From: UBA4716 sp002438865 | GTDB lineage: Bacteria > Bacillota > Clostridia > UBA1381 | Assembly: GCA_937907325.1 (NCBI GenBank) | Contig: CALERO010000002.1 | Coordinates: 1-23,096, forward strand | Reading direction: 5' to 3' | Length of the DNA: 23,096 nt | In this document: piece by piece, positions 14,498-22,295 of the stretch | Layout of the letters: every line of letters begins with the position of its first letter | How positions within the stretch are numbered: the stretch's first letter is position 1 | Made by a program: the position numbers and the translations under genes | Notes under the pieces: generated by a model | Told to the model about the DNA's origin: nothing | Database searches by the model: none | Seen by the model: the letters and a program-made list of their open reading frames with translations, nothing else

Positions 14498-14977
14498 ATG
14501 AAAAGACAGGACTATATAAGCTGGGACGAATATTTTATGGGTATCGCCATGCTCAGCGCCGAACGCAGCAAGGACAACAACACACAGGTGGGCGCTTGCA
14601 TCGTGAACGACGAAAACAAAATTTTGTCGCTCGGATATAACGGTATGCCGGTCGGCTGTGATGATGATTTTATGCCCTGGGAGCGTGAGGGAAGTCCGGT
14701 GAACACTAAATATATGTACGTGTGCCATGCCGAAATGAACGCAATCTTAAACTGCCCGAGGGGTATTTTGGAGGGCGCAAAGGTGTATGTAACGCTGTTC
14801 CCATGTAACGAGTGCGCAAAGGCAATCATACAGTCGGGCATAAAGGAGATTGTGTATCTGTCCGATAAATATGCGTCGAGCGACAGCACCGTTGTGTCAA
14901 AAAAGATGTTCGATATGGTCGGAATAAAGTACAGACAATACGAAAAATCGGGCAGAACTCTTACACTTGAGCTGTAA
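14498..14977 (+). CDS. Deoxycytidylate (dCMP) deaminase family protein
   Basis: This 159-residue zinc enzyme of the cytidine/deoxycytidylate deaminase fold has the zinc and proton-shuttle motif CHAEMNAIL (about residues 82-90) and PCNECAKAI (about 107-115). It also has the family's N-terminal WDEYFMGIAMLSAERSKD. It most likely converts dCMP to dUMP for thymidylate synthesis; the same family includes ComEB. It sits at the end of the purine operon, linking it to pyrimidine deoxynucleotide supply. AAAGGA lies 8 nt before the ATG. Confidence 0.9.
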   Translation: MKRQDYISWDEYFMGIAMLSAERSKDNNTQVGACIVNDENKILSLGYNGMPVGCDDDFMPWEREGSPVNTKYMYVCHAEMNAILNCPRGILEGAKVYVTLFPCNECAKAIIQSGIKEIVYLSDKYASSDSTVVSKKMFDMVGIKYRQYEKSGRTLTLEL

Positions 14978-14987
14978 AGGAGAGGTT

Positions 14988-15521
14988 ATGGACTACGAGG
15001 AAAAGACAAAATCGGTAAAGAATATTTTTGACGGAAATATAATAAAGCTTCGTGTGGAAACGGTTGAACTACCTGACGGAAAAACGGCGACCCGTGAGCT
15101 TATATCGCACGGCGGCGGAGTGGGCGTTATTGCTGTAGATGAAAACGGCGAGGTGTTTATGGTGAGCCAGTACAGGATTGCCGCACGTGAAATGATGATG
15201 GAAATCCCGGCGGGGAAGATTGATAACGGCGAAGAACCGCTTGAGTGCGGAAAGCGTGAGCTTATCGAGGAAACGGGTTATGCGGCGGAGGAGTTTACTT
15301 ATCTCGGCACATATTACGCAACGCCCGGCTACTGCGAGGAAAAGCTTCATTTATATCTTGCACGCAAGCTGAAATTTGTCGGTCAGCACCTTGACGAGGG
15401 CGAGTTTCTGAATGTGAAAAAATATAAGCTTGACGACCTCTGCAATATGGTTATGGAAAACAAGATAAACGATGCAAAAACAGCTATTGCAATCTTAAAA
15501 GCGAAGATGATTTTAGGCTGA
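14988..15521 (+). CDS. NUDIX hydrolase, ADP-ribose pyrophosphatase type
   Basis: This 177-residue protein has a complete NUDIX box, G-x5-E-x7-REL-x-EE-x-G, reading from GKIDNGEEPLECGKREL to IEETGY. The preceding EIPAGKID and the following YATPGYCEEKLHLYLA are typical of ADP-ribose pyrophosphatases, which split ADP-ribose to AMP and ribose 5-phosphate. Both products feed nucleotide metabolism, fitting its place at the end of a purine operon. The ATG at 14988 has AAAGGAGAGG just upstream; it starts 10 nt after the deaminase stop. The gene's own stop is followed immediately by the promoter region of the next unit. Confidence 0.9.
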   Translation: MDYEEKTKSVKNIFDGNIIKLRVETVELPDGKTATRELISHGGGVGVIAVDENGEVFMVSQYRIAAREMMMEIPAGKIDNGEEPLECGKRELIEETGYAAEEFTYLGTYYATPGYCEEKLHLYLARKLKFVGQHLDEGEFLNVKKYKLDDLCNMVMENKINDAKTAIAILKAKMILG

Positions 15522-15529
15522 TTTGACAA

Positions 15530-15558
15530 TTGCAAAACACGTAAAAGTGTGCTATAAT
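15530..15558 (+). promoter_or_regulatory. Promoter of the MATE gene
   Basis: TTGCAA (15530-15535), 17-nt spacer, extended -10 TGCTATAAT (hexamer 15553-15558). A TTGACA at 15523-15528 is a better -35 but is 24 nt from this -10. Transcription would start near 15565, giving a leader of about 90 nt. Confidence 0.7.
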
Positions 15559-15571
15559 ATCTAAAGACTTG

Positions 15572-15640
15572 AAACGATACAAGAGGCACAGAACTCTGAT
15601 ACGATACGGAGTGCTGTGCTTTTTTGTATCGTTTTTTTTA
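15572..15640 (+). terminator. Long hairpin with U-tract in the MATE leader, attenuator candidate
   Basis: AAACGATACAA (15572-15582) pairs with TTGTATCGTTT (15624-15634), GCACAG (15586-15591) with CTGTGC (15614-15619), and ACTC with GAGT further in. A run of eight T follows the GTATCG arm. It lies between the promoter and the MATE start, so it must be read through for expression. It would also stop read-through from the purine operon. The loop contains a second ACGATAC (15601-15607) that could pair with the same GTATCGT arm, giving an alternative fold. Confidence 0.7.
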
Positions 15641-15657
15641 TTAAGGAGGATTTTATA

Positions 15658-17046
15658 ATGACAAAAACAAATGATTTTCTTGAAAAGGAAGGCTTGGGCA
15701 GGCTGATGCGGAAATACACCGTTCCGTGCGTAATATCACTGCTTGCGGCGGCGCTGTACAATATGGTGGATCAGCTCTATATCGCAAACGCCGATTACCT
15801 CGGCTCGTACGGCAATGCCGCAAACACCGTGGTTTTCCCGATGACGGTAATCGCAATGGCGCTGGCTATGATGATAGGCGACGGGTGCTGTACGTTCGTG
15901 AGCCTTAGCCTGGGCAGAGGCGAGCGGGACTGTGCACGGAGAGGAGTCGGAAGCTCAATAATAAGCGTGACGGCGGCAGGCATTATTCTTGCGGTTGTAT
16001 ATCTTGTATTTTCCGACGGTATACTTGCTTTATTCGGCGCAAAGGTAAGCGGCGAAACGTTTAAAATGGCAAAGGAATATTTCTTCTGGATTTCGATTGG
16101 TATTCCTTTTTATATGTTTTCCCAGGCAATGAACCCGATAATCCGCTCCGACGGCTCGCCGAGGTTTGCCATGGCAACGCTCCTTGTCGGTGCGGCAATC
16201 AACATAGTGCTTGACCCGATACTTATTTTTATTATCCCTCTCGGAATGACGGGAGCGGCAATCGCAACTATTTTCGGACAGTTTGTTGCGGCTGTTATGT
16301 CGGCGGTTTATCTTGTCCGAATGAAAGCACTAAAGCTTGACCGTGACAGCTTTAAATTCCGTTTCGGACTGATGAGAAAAATTCTTCCGCTCGGACTGTC
16401 AAGCTTTCTCGCTCAGATTTCGATTGTTTTTTCAATGGCGGCAGTGCTGAATATGGTAACAAAATACGGAAAAGCAGACCCGGTTTTTTCTCTTGCGCAG
16501 TATGCGCATATCCCTACGGCGGTAATGGGAATTGTTATGAAGTTTTTTCAGATTATAATGTCCGTTGCGATAGGGCTTTCGGCAGGCTGTATCCCGATTT
16601 TCGGGTATAATATCGGTGCAGGAAGAAACGACAGGGTAATTAAACTTATGAAAATGCTCCTTTGCACGGAGGCGCTGTTCGGTGCGGCGGCATGTTTGGT
16701 GTTTATGATATTCCCGAAACAGATTGCGGGATTTTTCGGAGCGGCAAACGAAAGTGCGTATTATATGGATTTTTCCGTGCGGTGCATACGCATATTCCTT
16801 TCAATGACCGTCCTTTCGTGCGTGAATAAGGGTACGGAAATCTTTATGCAGGCAATAGGCAATGCAAAAACGGCGGCGGCGCTGTCAATGCTGCGTGAGA
16901 TAGTTTTCGGAACGGGACTGCCGCTTGTTCTTCCGCTTATCTTCGGGCTTAACGGAATTGTTTTCTTTATGCCTGCGGCGGATATTCTGACATTCATTGC
17001 GTCGGCGGCGGTAATAGTGCATACGTACAGAAAATTATTGCGTTGA
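15658..17046 (+). CDS. MATE family multidrug/sodium efflux transporter
   Basis: This is a 462-residue integral membrane protein with about 12 hydrophobic segments and the family's usual length. The N-terminus (GLGRLMRKYTVPCVISLLAA and ALYNMVDQLYI) is typical of the DinF/MepA branch, followed by LGSYGNAANTVVFP and a repeated second half (LPLGLSSFLAQISIVFS; GAGRNDRVIKLMK). Such pumps exchange Na+ or H+ for cationic drugs or metabolites. The start at 15658 has AAGGAGG 8 nt upstream; the longer reading from 15616 would begin inside the terminator hairpin and is rejected. It has its own promoter and structured leader, so expression may depend on a ligand or on stalled translation. Confidence 0.92.
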   Translation: MTKTNDFLEKEGLGRLMRKYTVPCVISLLAAALYNMVDQLYIANADYLGSYGNAANTVVFPMTVIAMALAMMIGDGCCTFVSLSLGRGERDCARRGVGSSIISVTAAGIILAVVYLVFSDGILALFGAKVSGETFKMAKEYFFWISIGIPFYMFSQAMNPIIRSDGSPRFAMATLLVGAAINIVLDPILIFIIPLGMTGAAIATIFGQFVAAVMSAVYLVRMKALKLDRDSFKFRFGLMRKILPLGLSSFLAQISIVFSMAAVLNMVTKYGKADPVFSLAQYAHIPTAVMGIVMKFFQIIMSVAIGLSAGCIPIFGYNIGAGRNDRVIKLMKMLLCTEALFGAAACLVFMIFPKQIAGFFGAANESAYYMDFSVRCIRIFLSMTVLSCVNKGTEIFMQAIGNAKTAAALSMLREIVFGTGLPLVLPLIFGLNGIVFFMPAADILTFIASAAVIVHTYRKLLR

Positions 17047-17071
17047 CTAATTAGTTGCGCTGTGCTATAAT
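17043..17071 (+). promoter_or_regulatory. Promoter of the HAD phosphatase gene
   Basis: TTGACT (17043-17048), 17-nt spacer, extended -10 TGCTATAAT (hexamer 17066-17071). The -35 box overlaps the stop codon of the MATE gene. No terminator lies between the two genes. Confidence 0.78.
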
Positions 17072-17105
17072 ATCCTTGACATTTTTTGCTGAAAGGATTG
17101 GGAAT

Positions 17106-17894
17106 ATGCAATATAAAGGTGCGGTATTTTTCGACAGTGACGGAACGCTGACGGACGATAAGGCGGATATATTCGAGCCTACGGCGGCAACTCGCCATGC
17201 GCTGGACAAATTAAAGGAAAACGGATATTTGCCGGTGCTTTGCACGGGGCGTGCGCTCCCGTATGCCGGTACGGCAAAGTATTTTGATGCGGCGATACTG
17301 TCAAACGGCGCATATTCAATCTGCGGCAATGAGGTTGTTTTCGATTTTTCGCTTGATACGGAGCTTGTGCGTGAACTGATTGATTTTATGGACAAAAACG
17401 GCATAATATATATGCTTGACAATCCCAATCGCTGTTACAGCAACGGTGCAGACCTGGAGGAATTTATATACTGGATTGAGCGCTTTAAAATTGATAAAGG
17501 CGTGTTTTCGGGCAAAAAAGAGGATTTCCCCGAAAAAGTTCAGAAAATAGGCGCAATATTTAAAAACAAAGAACAGATACTGTATCTTAAAGAAAAGTAC
17601 AAAGACGTTTTGTGTATTGATATACAGCACGGGTTTATGTACGCCGATATATACGGCTGCGGACTCAGCAAGGGCGACGGCGTGAGAAGATTTATAAAGC
17701 ATTTCGGTATCAACACCGAAAATGCTTATGCAATCGGCGACGGAGCGAACGATGTAAGTATGATGCAAGCTGTCGGACACCGCACAGCAATGGGCGTGCA
17801 TGACGAAGCACTTGACGGCGTGTGCGATTTTGTCACAAAATCGGTTGCCGATGAGGGAGTAAGCTTTGCACTGGAGCATTATAATCTGATTTAG
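17106..17894 (+). CDS. Cof-type HAD-IIB family phosphatase
   Basis: This 262-residue cytoplasmic hydrolase has HAD motif I in FFDSDGTLTDD (nucleophile Asp and DxDGT form), motif II in CTGRA, a conserved Lys in the cap-return region (LSKGDGV), and motif IV in IGDGANDVSMM. The inserted cap between about residues 85 and 190 is the C2B type of the Cof family, whose members dephosphorylate sugar phosphates or cofactors such as PLP and FMN. The exact substrate is not evident. The ATG at 17106 follows AAGGATTGGG; an upstream GTG at 17055 lies within the promoter and is rejected. The LysR gene begins 10 nt after its stop, suggesting co-transcription. Confidence 0.88.
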   Translation: MQYKGAVFFDSDGTLTDDKADIFEPTAATRHALDKLKENGYLPVLCTGRALPYAGTAKYFDAAILSNGAYSICGNEVVFDFSLDTELVRELIDFMDKNGIIYMLDNPNRCYSNGADLEEFIYWIERFKIDKGVFSGKKEDFPEKVQKIGAIFKNKEQILYLKEKYKDVLCIDIQHGFMYADIYGCGLSKGDGVRRFIKHFGINTENAYAIGDGANDVSMMQAVGHRTAMGVHDEALDGVCDFVTKSVADEGVSFALEHYNLI

Positions 17895-17904
17895 GGGGAT
17901 AGCT

Positions 17905-18825
17905 ATGACTTTACAGCAAATCTCATATATACTCACCATTGCAAAAACAGGCTCGATGAACAAGGCGGCGGAGGCACTGTTTGTGTCACAGCCGTCGCTG
18001 ACAAGCGCCGTGCGTGAGCTTGAGGGCGAATTGGGAATAACCGTTTTCCAAAGAACAAGCAAGGGTACAATCCCCACCAAAGAGGGCGAGGAGTTCCTCA
18101 TTTATGCACGTCAGCTTTATCAGCAGTATGAGCTTTTGCAGGACAAGTATGGCAAAACGGGGAATATAAAGAGGAAATTCGGCGTGTCGTCACAGCATTA
18201 TTCGTTTGCGGTGAGGGCGTTTGTCGAAACGGTCAAGCATTTTGACACGCTTACATATGATTTTGCAATGCGTGAAACAAAAACGCTTGAAGTTATACAG
18301 GACGTTGCCGCATTAAAGAGTATGATCGGCATACTGTATATGAACGATTTCAACAGAAAAGTAATCGTAAAAATTCTTCGTGATAACGATCTGGAGTTTC
18401 ATCATCTTATTGATTGCAGTGCGTATGTGTATCTTTGGAAAAACCATCCGCTTGCAAAGGAAGAGTTCATAACGTTTCCTCAGCTTATGGATTACCCGTG
18501 CCTGTCGTTCGAGCAGGGCGAGAGCGGCTCGTTCTACTTTGCCGAGGAGATATTAAGCACGGGCGAATACAAGCGTACTATAAAGGCTACCGACCGTGCA
18601 ACCATGCTTAATCTTATGGTCGGACTTAACGGATATACGCTCTGCTCCGGCATAATCTGCGAGGACCTTAACGGCAGTGATTATGTTGCCGTGCCTTTTA
18701 AGGACGAGGAGGAAAACCCCGGCAGTAAAATGGAAATAGGCTATATTATCCGCAAGAACGCCGTACTCGGCGAGATAGGCGAAACATATATTGCCGAAAT
18801 GAAAAAGTACCTGAATGAGTTATAA
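17905..18825 (+). CDS. LysR-family transcriptional regulator
   Basis: This 306-residue protein has the LysR N-terminal winged helix-turn-helix (about residues 1-60: QQISYILTIAKTGSMNKAAE, then FVSQPSLTSAVRELEGELG and VFQRTSKG). A substrate-binding effector domain follows (about 88-300). AGGGGGATAGCT precedes the ATG. It is transcribed with the HAD gene and lies just upstream of the promoter of the sulfur amino acid unit. Several LysR proteins (CysB, CmbR, YtlI, CysL types) control sulfur metabolism, so the genes at 19031-22992 are the natural candidate targets. No textbook T-N11-A box was assigned with confidence. Confidence 0.9.
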   Translation: MTLQQISYILTIAKTGSMNKAAEALFVSQPSLTSAVRELEGELGITVFQRTSKGTIPTKEGEEFLIYARQLYQQYELLQDKYGKTGNIKRKFGVSSQHYSFAVRAFVETVKHFDTLTYDFAMRETKTLEVIQDVAALKSMIGILYMNDFNRKVIVKILRDNDLEFHHLIDCSAYVYLWKNHPLAKEEFITFPQLMDYPCLSFEQGESGSFYFAEEILSTGEYKRTIKATDRATMLNLMVGLNGYTLCSGIICEDLNGSDYVAVPFKDEEENPGSKMEIGYIIRKNAVLGEIGETYIAEMKKYLNEL

Positions 18826-18858
18826 ATAAAACTTATAACAAACTATAATCTTTATGTA

Positions 18859-18888
18859 TTGGACAAATAGCAAATACTCTGCTATAAT
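18859..18888 (+). promoter_or_regulatory. Promoter of the metY-metQNI unit
   Basis: TTGGAC (18859-18864), 18-nt spacer, extended -10 TGCTATAAT (hexamer 18883-18888). CTCTGC (18877-18882) and GCAGAG (18902-18907) form an inverted repeat flanking the -10 and the start point, a position suited to an operator. The left arm would not be transcribed, so it is a DNA-level signal if real. Confidence 0.75.
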
Positions 18889-18926
18889 GTATTCATACAA
18901 AGCAGAGATGCGGAGGTAAGATTATT

Positions 18927-18974
18927 ATGAGTATTGCGGTTATTTGGAAAAGACGATGTATCACACGAATGTGA
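18927..18974 (+). CDS. 15-codon leader peptide upstream of metY
   Basis: A short reading frame with a strong site (GGAGG 18912-18916, 10 nt before ATG) encodes MSIAVIWKRRCITRM and stops at TGA 18972-18974, 56 nt before metY. It has one Trp, one Cys, two Met and an Arg-rich end. A small hairpin TCACA-CGAA-TGTGA (18961-18974) begins just after the Cys codon (18957-18959) and includes the stop codon. The segment ATTATTAT at the leader start (18921-18928) can pair with ATAATAAT at 19006-19013, just ahead of the metY ribosome site. Together this suggests translational sensing of Cys, Arg or Met supply, but no classic terminator follows, so control would act on translation or mRNA decay. Confidence 0.6.
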   Translation: MSIAVIWKRRCITRM

Positions 18975-19030
18975 CGCTTAATAAAAAGAGAGAAAAAACA
19001 TTTTTATAATAATTTCAGGGAGTGATTACA

Positions 19031-20323
19031 ATGTCAGATAAAAAATACAGATTTGAAACATTACAGTTACACGTAGGTCAGGAGGAGGCAGACCCCGTTA
19101 CCGACGCAAGAGCCGTTCCGATTTATGCATCAACATCATTTGTGTTCCACAATGCACAGCATGCGGCGGACAGATTCGGTTTAAGGGACGCCGGCAATAT
19201 TTACGGCAGACTTACAAATCCTACGCAGGAGGTTTTTGAAAAGAGAATAGCAAGCCTTGAGGGCGGAAGTGCGGCGCTTGCGGCAGCTTCCGGTGCGGCG
19301 GCGATAAACTACACATTTAACGCTCTTGCAAAATCGGGCGAGCATTTCGTAGCGTCAAAAACAATCTACGGCGGAACGTACAACCTCTTGGCACATACTC
19401 TTCCGCTTTCGTCGGGAATTACAACAACGTTTGTAGACCCCGAGGAGGAGGGCGCTTTTGAAAATGCCATACAGGAGAACACAAAAGCGATTTTTATTGA
19501 AACCTTAGGCAATCCGAACTCGAACATCATAGATATTGAGGCGGTTGCAAAAATTGCGCACAAGCATAATATACCGCTTGTTGTTGACAGCACATTTGCA
19601 ACTCCGTATCTTGTACGCCCGATAGAGTACGGCGCAGACATAGTTGTTCACAGCGCAACAAAGTTTATCGGCGGTCACGGTACGGCAATCGGCGGCGTTA
19701 TAGTCGACGGCGGAACATTTGACTGGAAGAAGTCCGGCAAGTATCCGTGGATTTCAGATCCCAACCCGTCATACCACGGCGTAAGCTTTGCCGATGCGGC
19801 AGGTCCGGCGGCGTTTGTAACGTACATCAGAGCAATTCTTCTCAGAGATACCGGCGCAACGCTTTCACCGTTCCATGCGTTTATGTTCCTGCAGGGACTC
19901 GAAACGCTGTCGTTAAGAGTTGAACGCCACGTAAGCAATGCATTGAAGATTGTTGAATACTTAAACAATCATCCGCAGGTTGAGGCGGTGCATCACCCGT
20001 CGCTCCCGTCCGATCCGAGCCACGAGCTTTATAAGAAATACTTCCCGAACGGCGGCGGCTCAATCTTCACCTTTGAGATAAAGGGCGGTGCGGAAACGGC
20101 GCAGAAGTTTATAGATAACTTAAAAATCTTCTCGCTTCTGGCAAACGTTGCGGACGTAAAATCGCTCGTAATCCACCCGGCAAGCACAACACACTCACAG
20201 CTTACCGAGTCGGAGCTTGAGGAACAGGGTATAAAGCCCAACACAATAAGACTTTCGATAGGTATCGAAAACATTGAAGACTTAAAGGAAGCTCTTGATG
20301 AAGCTTTCGAAGCAGTTAAATAA
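19031..20323 (+). CDS. metY: O-acetylhomoserine sulfhydrylase (Cys/Met metabolism PLP enzyme)
   Basis: This 430-residue PLP enzyme of the Cys/Met gamma family probably makes homocysteine from O-acetylhomoserine and sulfide, in the cytoplasm. Diagnostic parts are FETLQLHVGQEEADP at the start, the YGRLTNPT motif near residues 58-65, ETLGNPNSN near 157, and the PLP-binding Lys 211 in HSATKFIGGHG. The length of about 430, with the insertion after residue 225, favours the sulfhydrylase over cystathionine synthase or lyase (about 380). GGGAG lies 9 nt before the ATG at 19031; the GTG at 19022 would overlap that site. It heads the operon with the methionine transporter, so synthesis and uptake of methionine are controlled together. 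Confidence 0.93.
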   Translation: MSDKKYRFETLQLHVGQEEADPVTDARAVPIYASTSFVFHNAQHAADRFGLRDAGNIYGRLTNPTQEVFEKRIASLEGGSAALAAASGAAAINYTFNALAKSGEHFVASKTIYGGTYNLLAHTLPLSSGITTTFVDPEEEGAFENAIQENTKAIFIETLGNPNSNIIDIEAVAKIAHKHNIPLVVDSTFATPYLVRPIEYGADIVVHSATKFIGGHGTAIGGVIVDGGTFDWKKSGKYPWISDPNPSYHGVSFADAAGPAAFVTYIRAILLRDTGATLSPFHAFMFLQGLETLSLRVERHVSNALKIVEYLNNHPQVEAVHHPSLPSDPSHELYKKYFPNGGGSIFTFEIKGGAETAQKFIDNLKIFSLLANVADVKSLVIHPASTTHSQLTESELEEQGIKPNTIRLSIGIENIEDLKEALDEAFEAVK

Positions 20324-20342
20324 TTTAAGGGGGAAATTTATT

Positions 20343-21188
20343 ATGAAAAAATTATTGGTAACATTGGCAGCGGCAGTGTCCGCATTATCACTCGTAACGG
20401 CTTGCGGGGGCAGTAAAAACGTAACCGTGGCAGTCCCGAACGACACAACAAACGAAGCACGTGCGCTCCTGCTTTTACAGGACAACGGCTATATCACGCT
20501 TAAGAGCGGTGCGGGAATTACCGCAACGGTAAGGGATATTGAGTCAAACCCGTACAACATCGAATTTAAAGAGGTTGAGGCGGCACAGCTGCCGAACGTT
20601 CTCCGTGATGTTGACTATGCGGTTATAAACTCAAACTATGCAATTCCGGCAAACCTTAATCCGGTTAAGGACTCGCTTTTGGTTGAGGGTTCATCATCAG
20701 AATACGGCAACATTTTAGCCGTTAAAGAGGGCGAGGAAAACAGTGACAAGATAAAGGCATTAAAGGCGGCTCTTGAGAGCAAAAAGGTTGCGGACTTCAT
20801 CAAAGAGAAATATGACGGCGCAGTTGTAAGCACTGTTGAAAACCCCGGCGACGGTTTTGACGCATCGGTTAATTACGACGCATTAAAGGGAACAAAAATT
20901 TCGGTTGCCGCATCACCCACACCTCATGCCGAAATCTTAAAGGTTGTAAAGGAAATCCTTGCCGAGAAAGAAATCACTCTCGACATCAAGGAATTTACGG
21001 ACTATGTTCAGCCGAACAACGTTGTTGAAAGCGGCGAGGTTGATGCGAACTACTTCCAGCACAAGCCGTACCTTGATGACTTCAATAAGGAAAACAACAC
21101 GCATATAGTATCTGTCGGAGCAATCCACGTAGAGCCGATTGCACTTTACGGCGGAAAGCAGAAAACACTCGACGCATTGAAGAAATAA
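20343..21188 (+). CDS. metQ: Circularly permuted MetQ/NlpA methionine-binding lipoprotein
   Basis: This 281-residue lipoprotein has a signal peptide and lipobox VTAC (Cys 21), and should bind methionine at the outer membrane face for MetNI. The order of its parts is reversed. Residues 27-164 match the usual C-terminal half: VAVPNDTTNEARALLLLQ, NIEFKEVEAAQLP, YAVINSNYA, NPVKDSLLVE, FIKEKYDGAVV. A linker of about 18 residues (165-182) follows. Residues 183-281 match the usual N-terminal half: ISVAASPTPHAEIL, FTDYVQPN, DANYFQHKPYLDDFN, VGAIHVEPIALYGG, ending at KTLDALKK, the point where normal MetQ runs on into VAVPND. All conserved blocks are present once, so the protein is probably functional. 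AAGGGGGAAA lies 8-9 nt before the ATG at 20343. The product looks intact: one frame, normal codon use, no remnant of a second copy. Confidence 0.93.
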   Translation: MKKLLVTLAAAVSALSLVTACGGSKNVTVAVPNDTTNEARALLLLQDNGYITLKSGAGITATVRDIESNPYNIEFKEVEAAQLPNVLRDVDYAVINSNYAIPANLNPVKDSLLVEGSSSEYGNILAVKEGEENSDKIKALKAALESKKVADFIKEKYDGAVVSTVENPGDGFDASVNYDALKGTKISVAASPTPHAEILKVVKEILAEKEITLDIKEFTDYVQPNNVVESGEVDANYFQHKPYLDDFNKENNTHIVSVGAIHVEPIALYGGKQKTLDALKK

Positions 21189-21207
21189 TAATACGGCGGA
21201 AGCCCAA

Positions 21208-21244
21208 AGGAGCAGCGGCAAAGCGTTAGCTTGCCTCTGCTCCT
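21208..21244 (+). other. Stem-loop between metQ and metN
   Basis: AGGAGCAG/CTGCTCCT (8 bp), GGCAA/TTGCC and GC/GC stack around a GTTA loop with one mismatch and one bulged A. No T run follows, so it is not a standard terminator; it may protect the metQ 3' end and allow more receptor than transporter. Downstream, TTATACGGAG occurs twice (21253-21262 and 21268-21277), duplicating the metN ribosome-site region. Confidence 0.6.
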
Positions 21245-21284
21245 AATTCACGTTATACGGAGATGTTTTATACGGAGGTTTTAT

Positions 21285-22295
21285 ATGATTGAGATAAAAA
21301 ATCTGTCAAAGTCATTCGATACCGCTGACGGAACGGTCGAGGCGTTAAAAAACATATCGCTTACGGTGAATGACGGAGATATTTACGGAATAATCGGTAT
21401 GAGCGGTGCGGGAAAAAGCACGCTCGTCCGCTGTATAAATATGCTTGAACGCCCCACATCGGGCGAGGTGTATATAAACGGCGAAAACATAGGTGCGCTT
21501 TCCGATGCGGAATTGAGAAAGGTGCGCCGTAAGGTCACAATGATTTTCCAGAGCTTTAATCTGCTTATGCAGAGGACGTGCCTGGACAATATATGTTTTC
21601 CGCTTGAATTGGGCGGTATGAAAAAGAGCAAAGCACGTGAAAGAGCGAGAGAACTTTTGAAAACGGTCGGACTTCCCGATAAGGAAAATGCGTATCCCGT
21701 TCAGCTTTCGGGCGGACAGCAGCAGAGAATAGCAATAGCACGTGCGCTTGCGACCGACCCGGAAATTCTTCTTTGCGACGAGGCAACAAGTGCGCTTGAC
21801 CCGAAAACAACGCAGTCCATACTCGACCTTATACAGGAAATAAACAAAAAAATGGGCATAACGGTGATAGTTATAACGCATCAGATGAGCGTTGTGGAAA
21901 AGATATGCAACAGAGTTGCAATTCTCGACAGCGGAAGCGTTGCCGAGGAGGGCGATGTGAGCGAGGTGTTCACAATGCCGAAATCGGACGCCGCAAAAAA
22001 GCTTGTGTATTCGGAATCGCCCGAAAGCACCGAGCTTTCGCATCTTAACGAGAACGTGATATGCGTTGTTTATAACGGCGCAGACGTTGCCGGAACACCG
22101 CTTATCGCCAAAATGGCGATTGAGGAAAACATCGCCGCAAATATTCTCGGTGCGCAGACAAAGTGCATAGGCGATAAGGTGTACGGAAGTATGATTTTGG
22201 GAATAGACGGCGGCGAGGAGCAGACGGAACGTGCCGTAAGCTACCTCAAAAAGACGCCGAATATAATTGTAAGGAGGGACGTAATAAATGCTTAG
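21285..22295 (+). CDS. metN: Methionine ABC transporter ATP-binding protein with NIL domain
   Basis: This 336-residue ATPase drives methionine import. It has the Walker A motif GMSGAGKST (residues 38-46), Q-loop IFQSFNLL, ABC signature LSGGQQQR, Walker B ILLCDEATSALD and switch His in ITHQ. The C-terminal NIL (ACT-like) domain, about residues 255-336, binds methionine in known MetN proteins and inhibits transport when the cell is replete. The ATG at 21285 has ACGGAGG 6 nt upstream. Its last 8 bases overlap the start of metI, so the two are translationally coupled. The signature and length are standard; only the partner MetQ is unusual. Confidence 0.95.
   Translation: MIEIKNLSKSFDTADGTVEALKNISLTVNDGDIYGIIGMSGAGKSTLVRCINMLERPTSGEVYINGENIGALSDAELRKVRRKVTMIFQSFNLLMQRTCLDNICFPLELGGMKKSKARERARELLKTVGLPDKENAYPVQLSGGQQQRIAIARALATDPEILLCDEATSALDPKTTQSILDLIQEINKKMGITVIVITHQMSVVEKICNRVAILDSGSVAEEGDVSEVFTMPKSDAAKKLVYSESPESTELSHLNENVICVVYNGADVAGTPLIAKMAIEENIAANILGAQTKCIGDKVYGSMILGIDGGEEQTERAVSYLKKTPNIIVRRDVINA

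Noticed and set aside
18889..19030. SAM riboswitch or T-box before metY
   Set aside because: The leader is only about 136 nt, with no T-box sequence, no specifier stem and no terminator; the SAM-I core could not be found.
20343..21188. Reversed metQ halves as an assembly or frameshift artefact
   Set aside because: The gene is one uninterrupted frame with signal peptide, linker, stop, ribosome site and normal neighbours, and each conserved block occurs once. Collapse of tandem copies would not produce this order neatly, though long reads would settle it.
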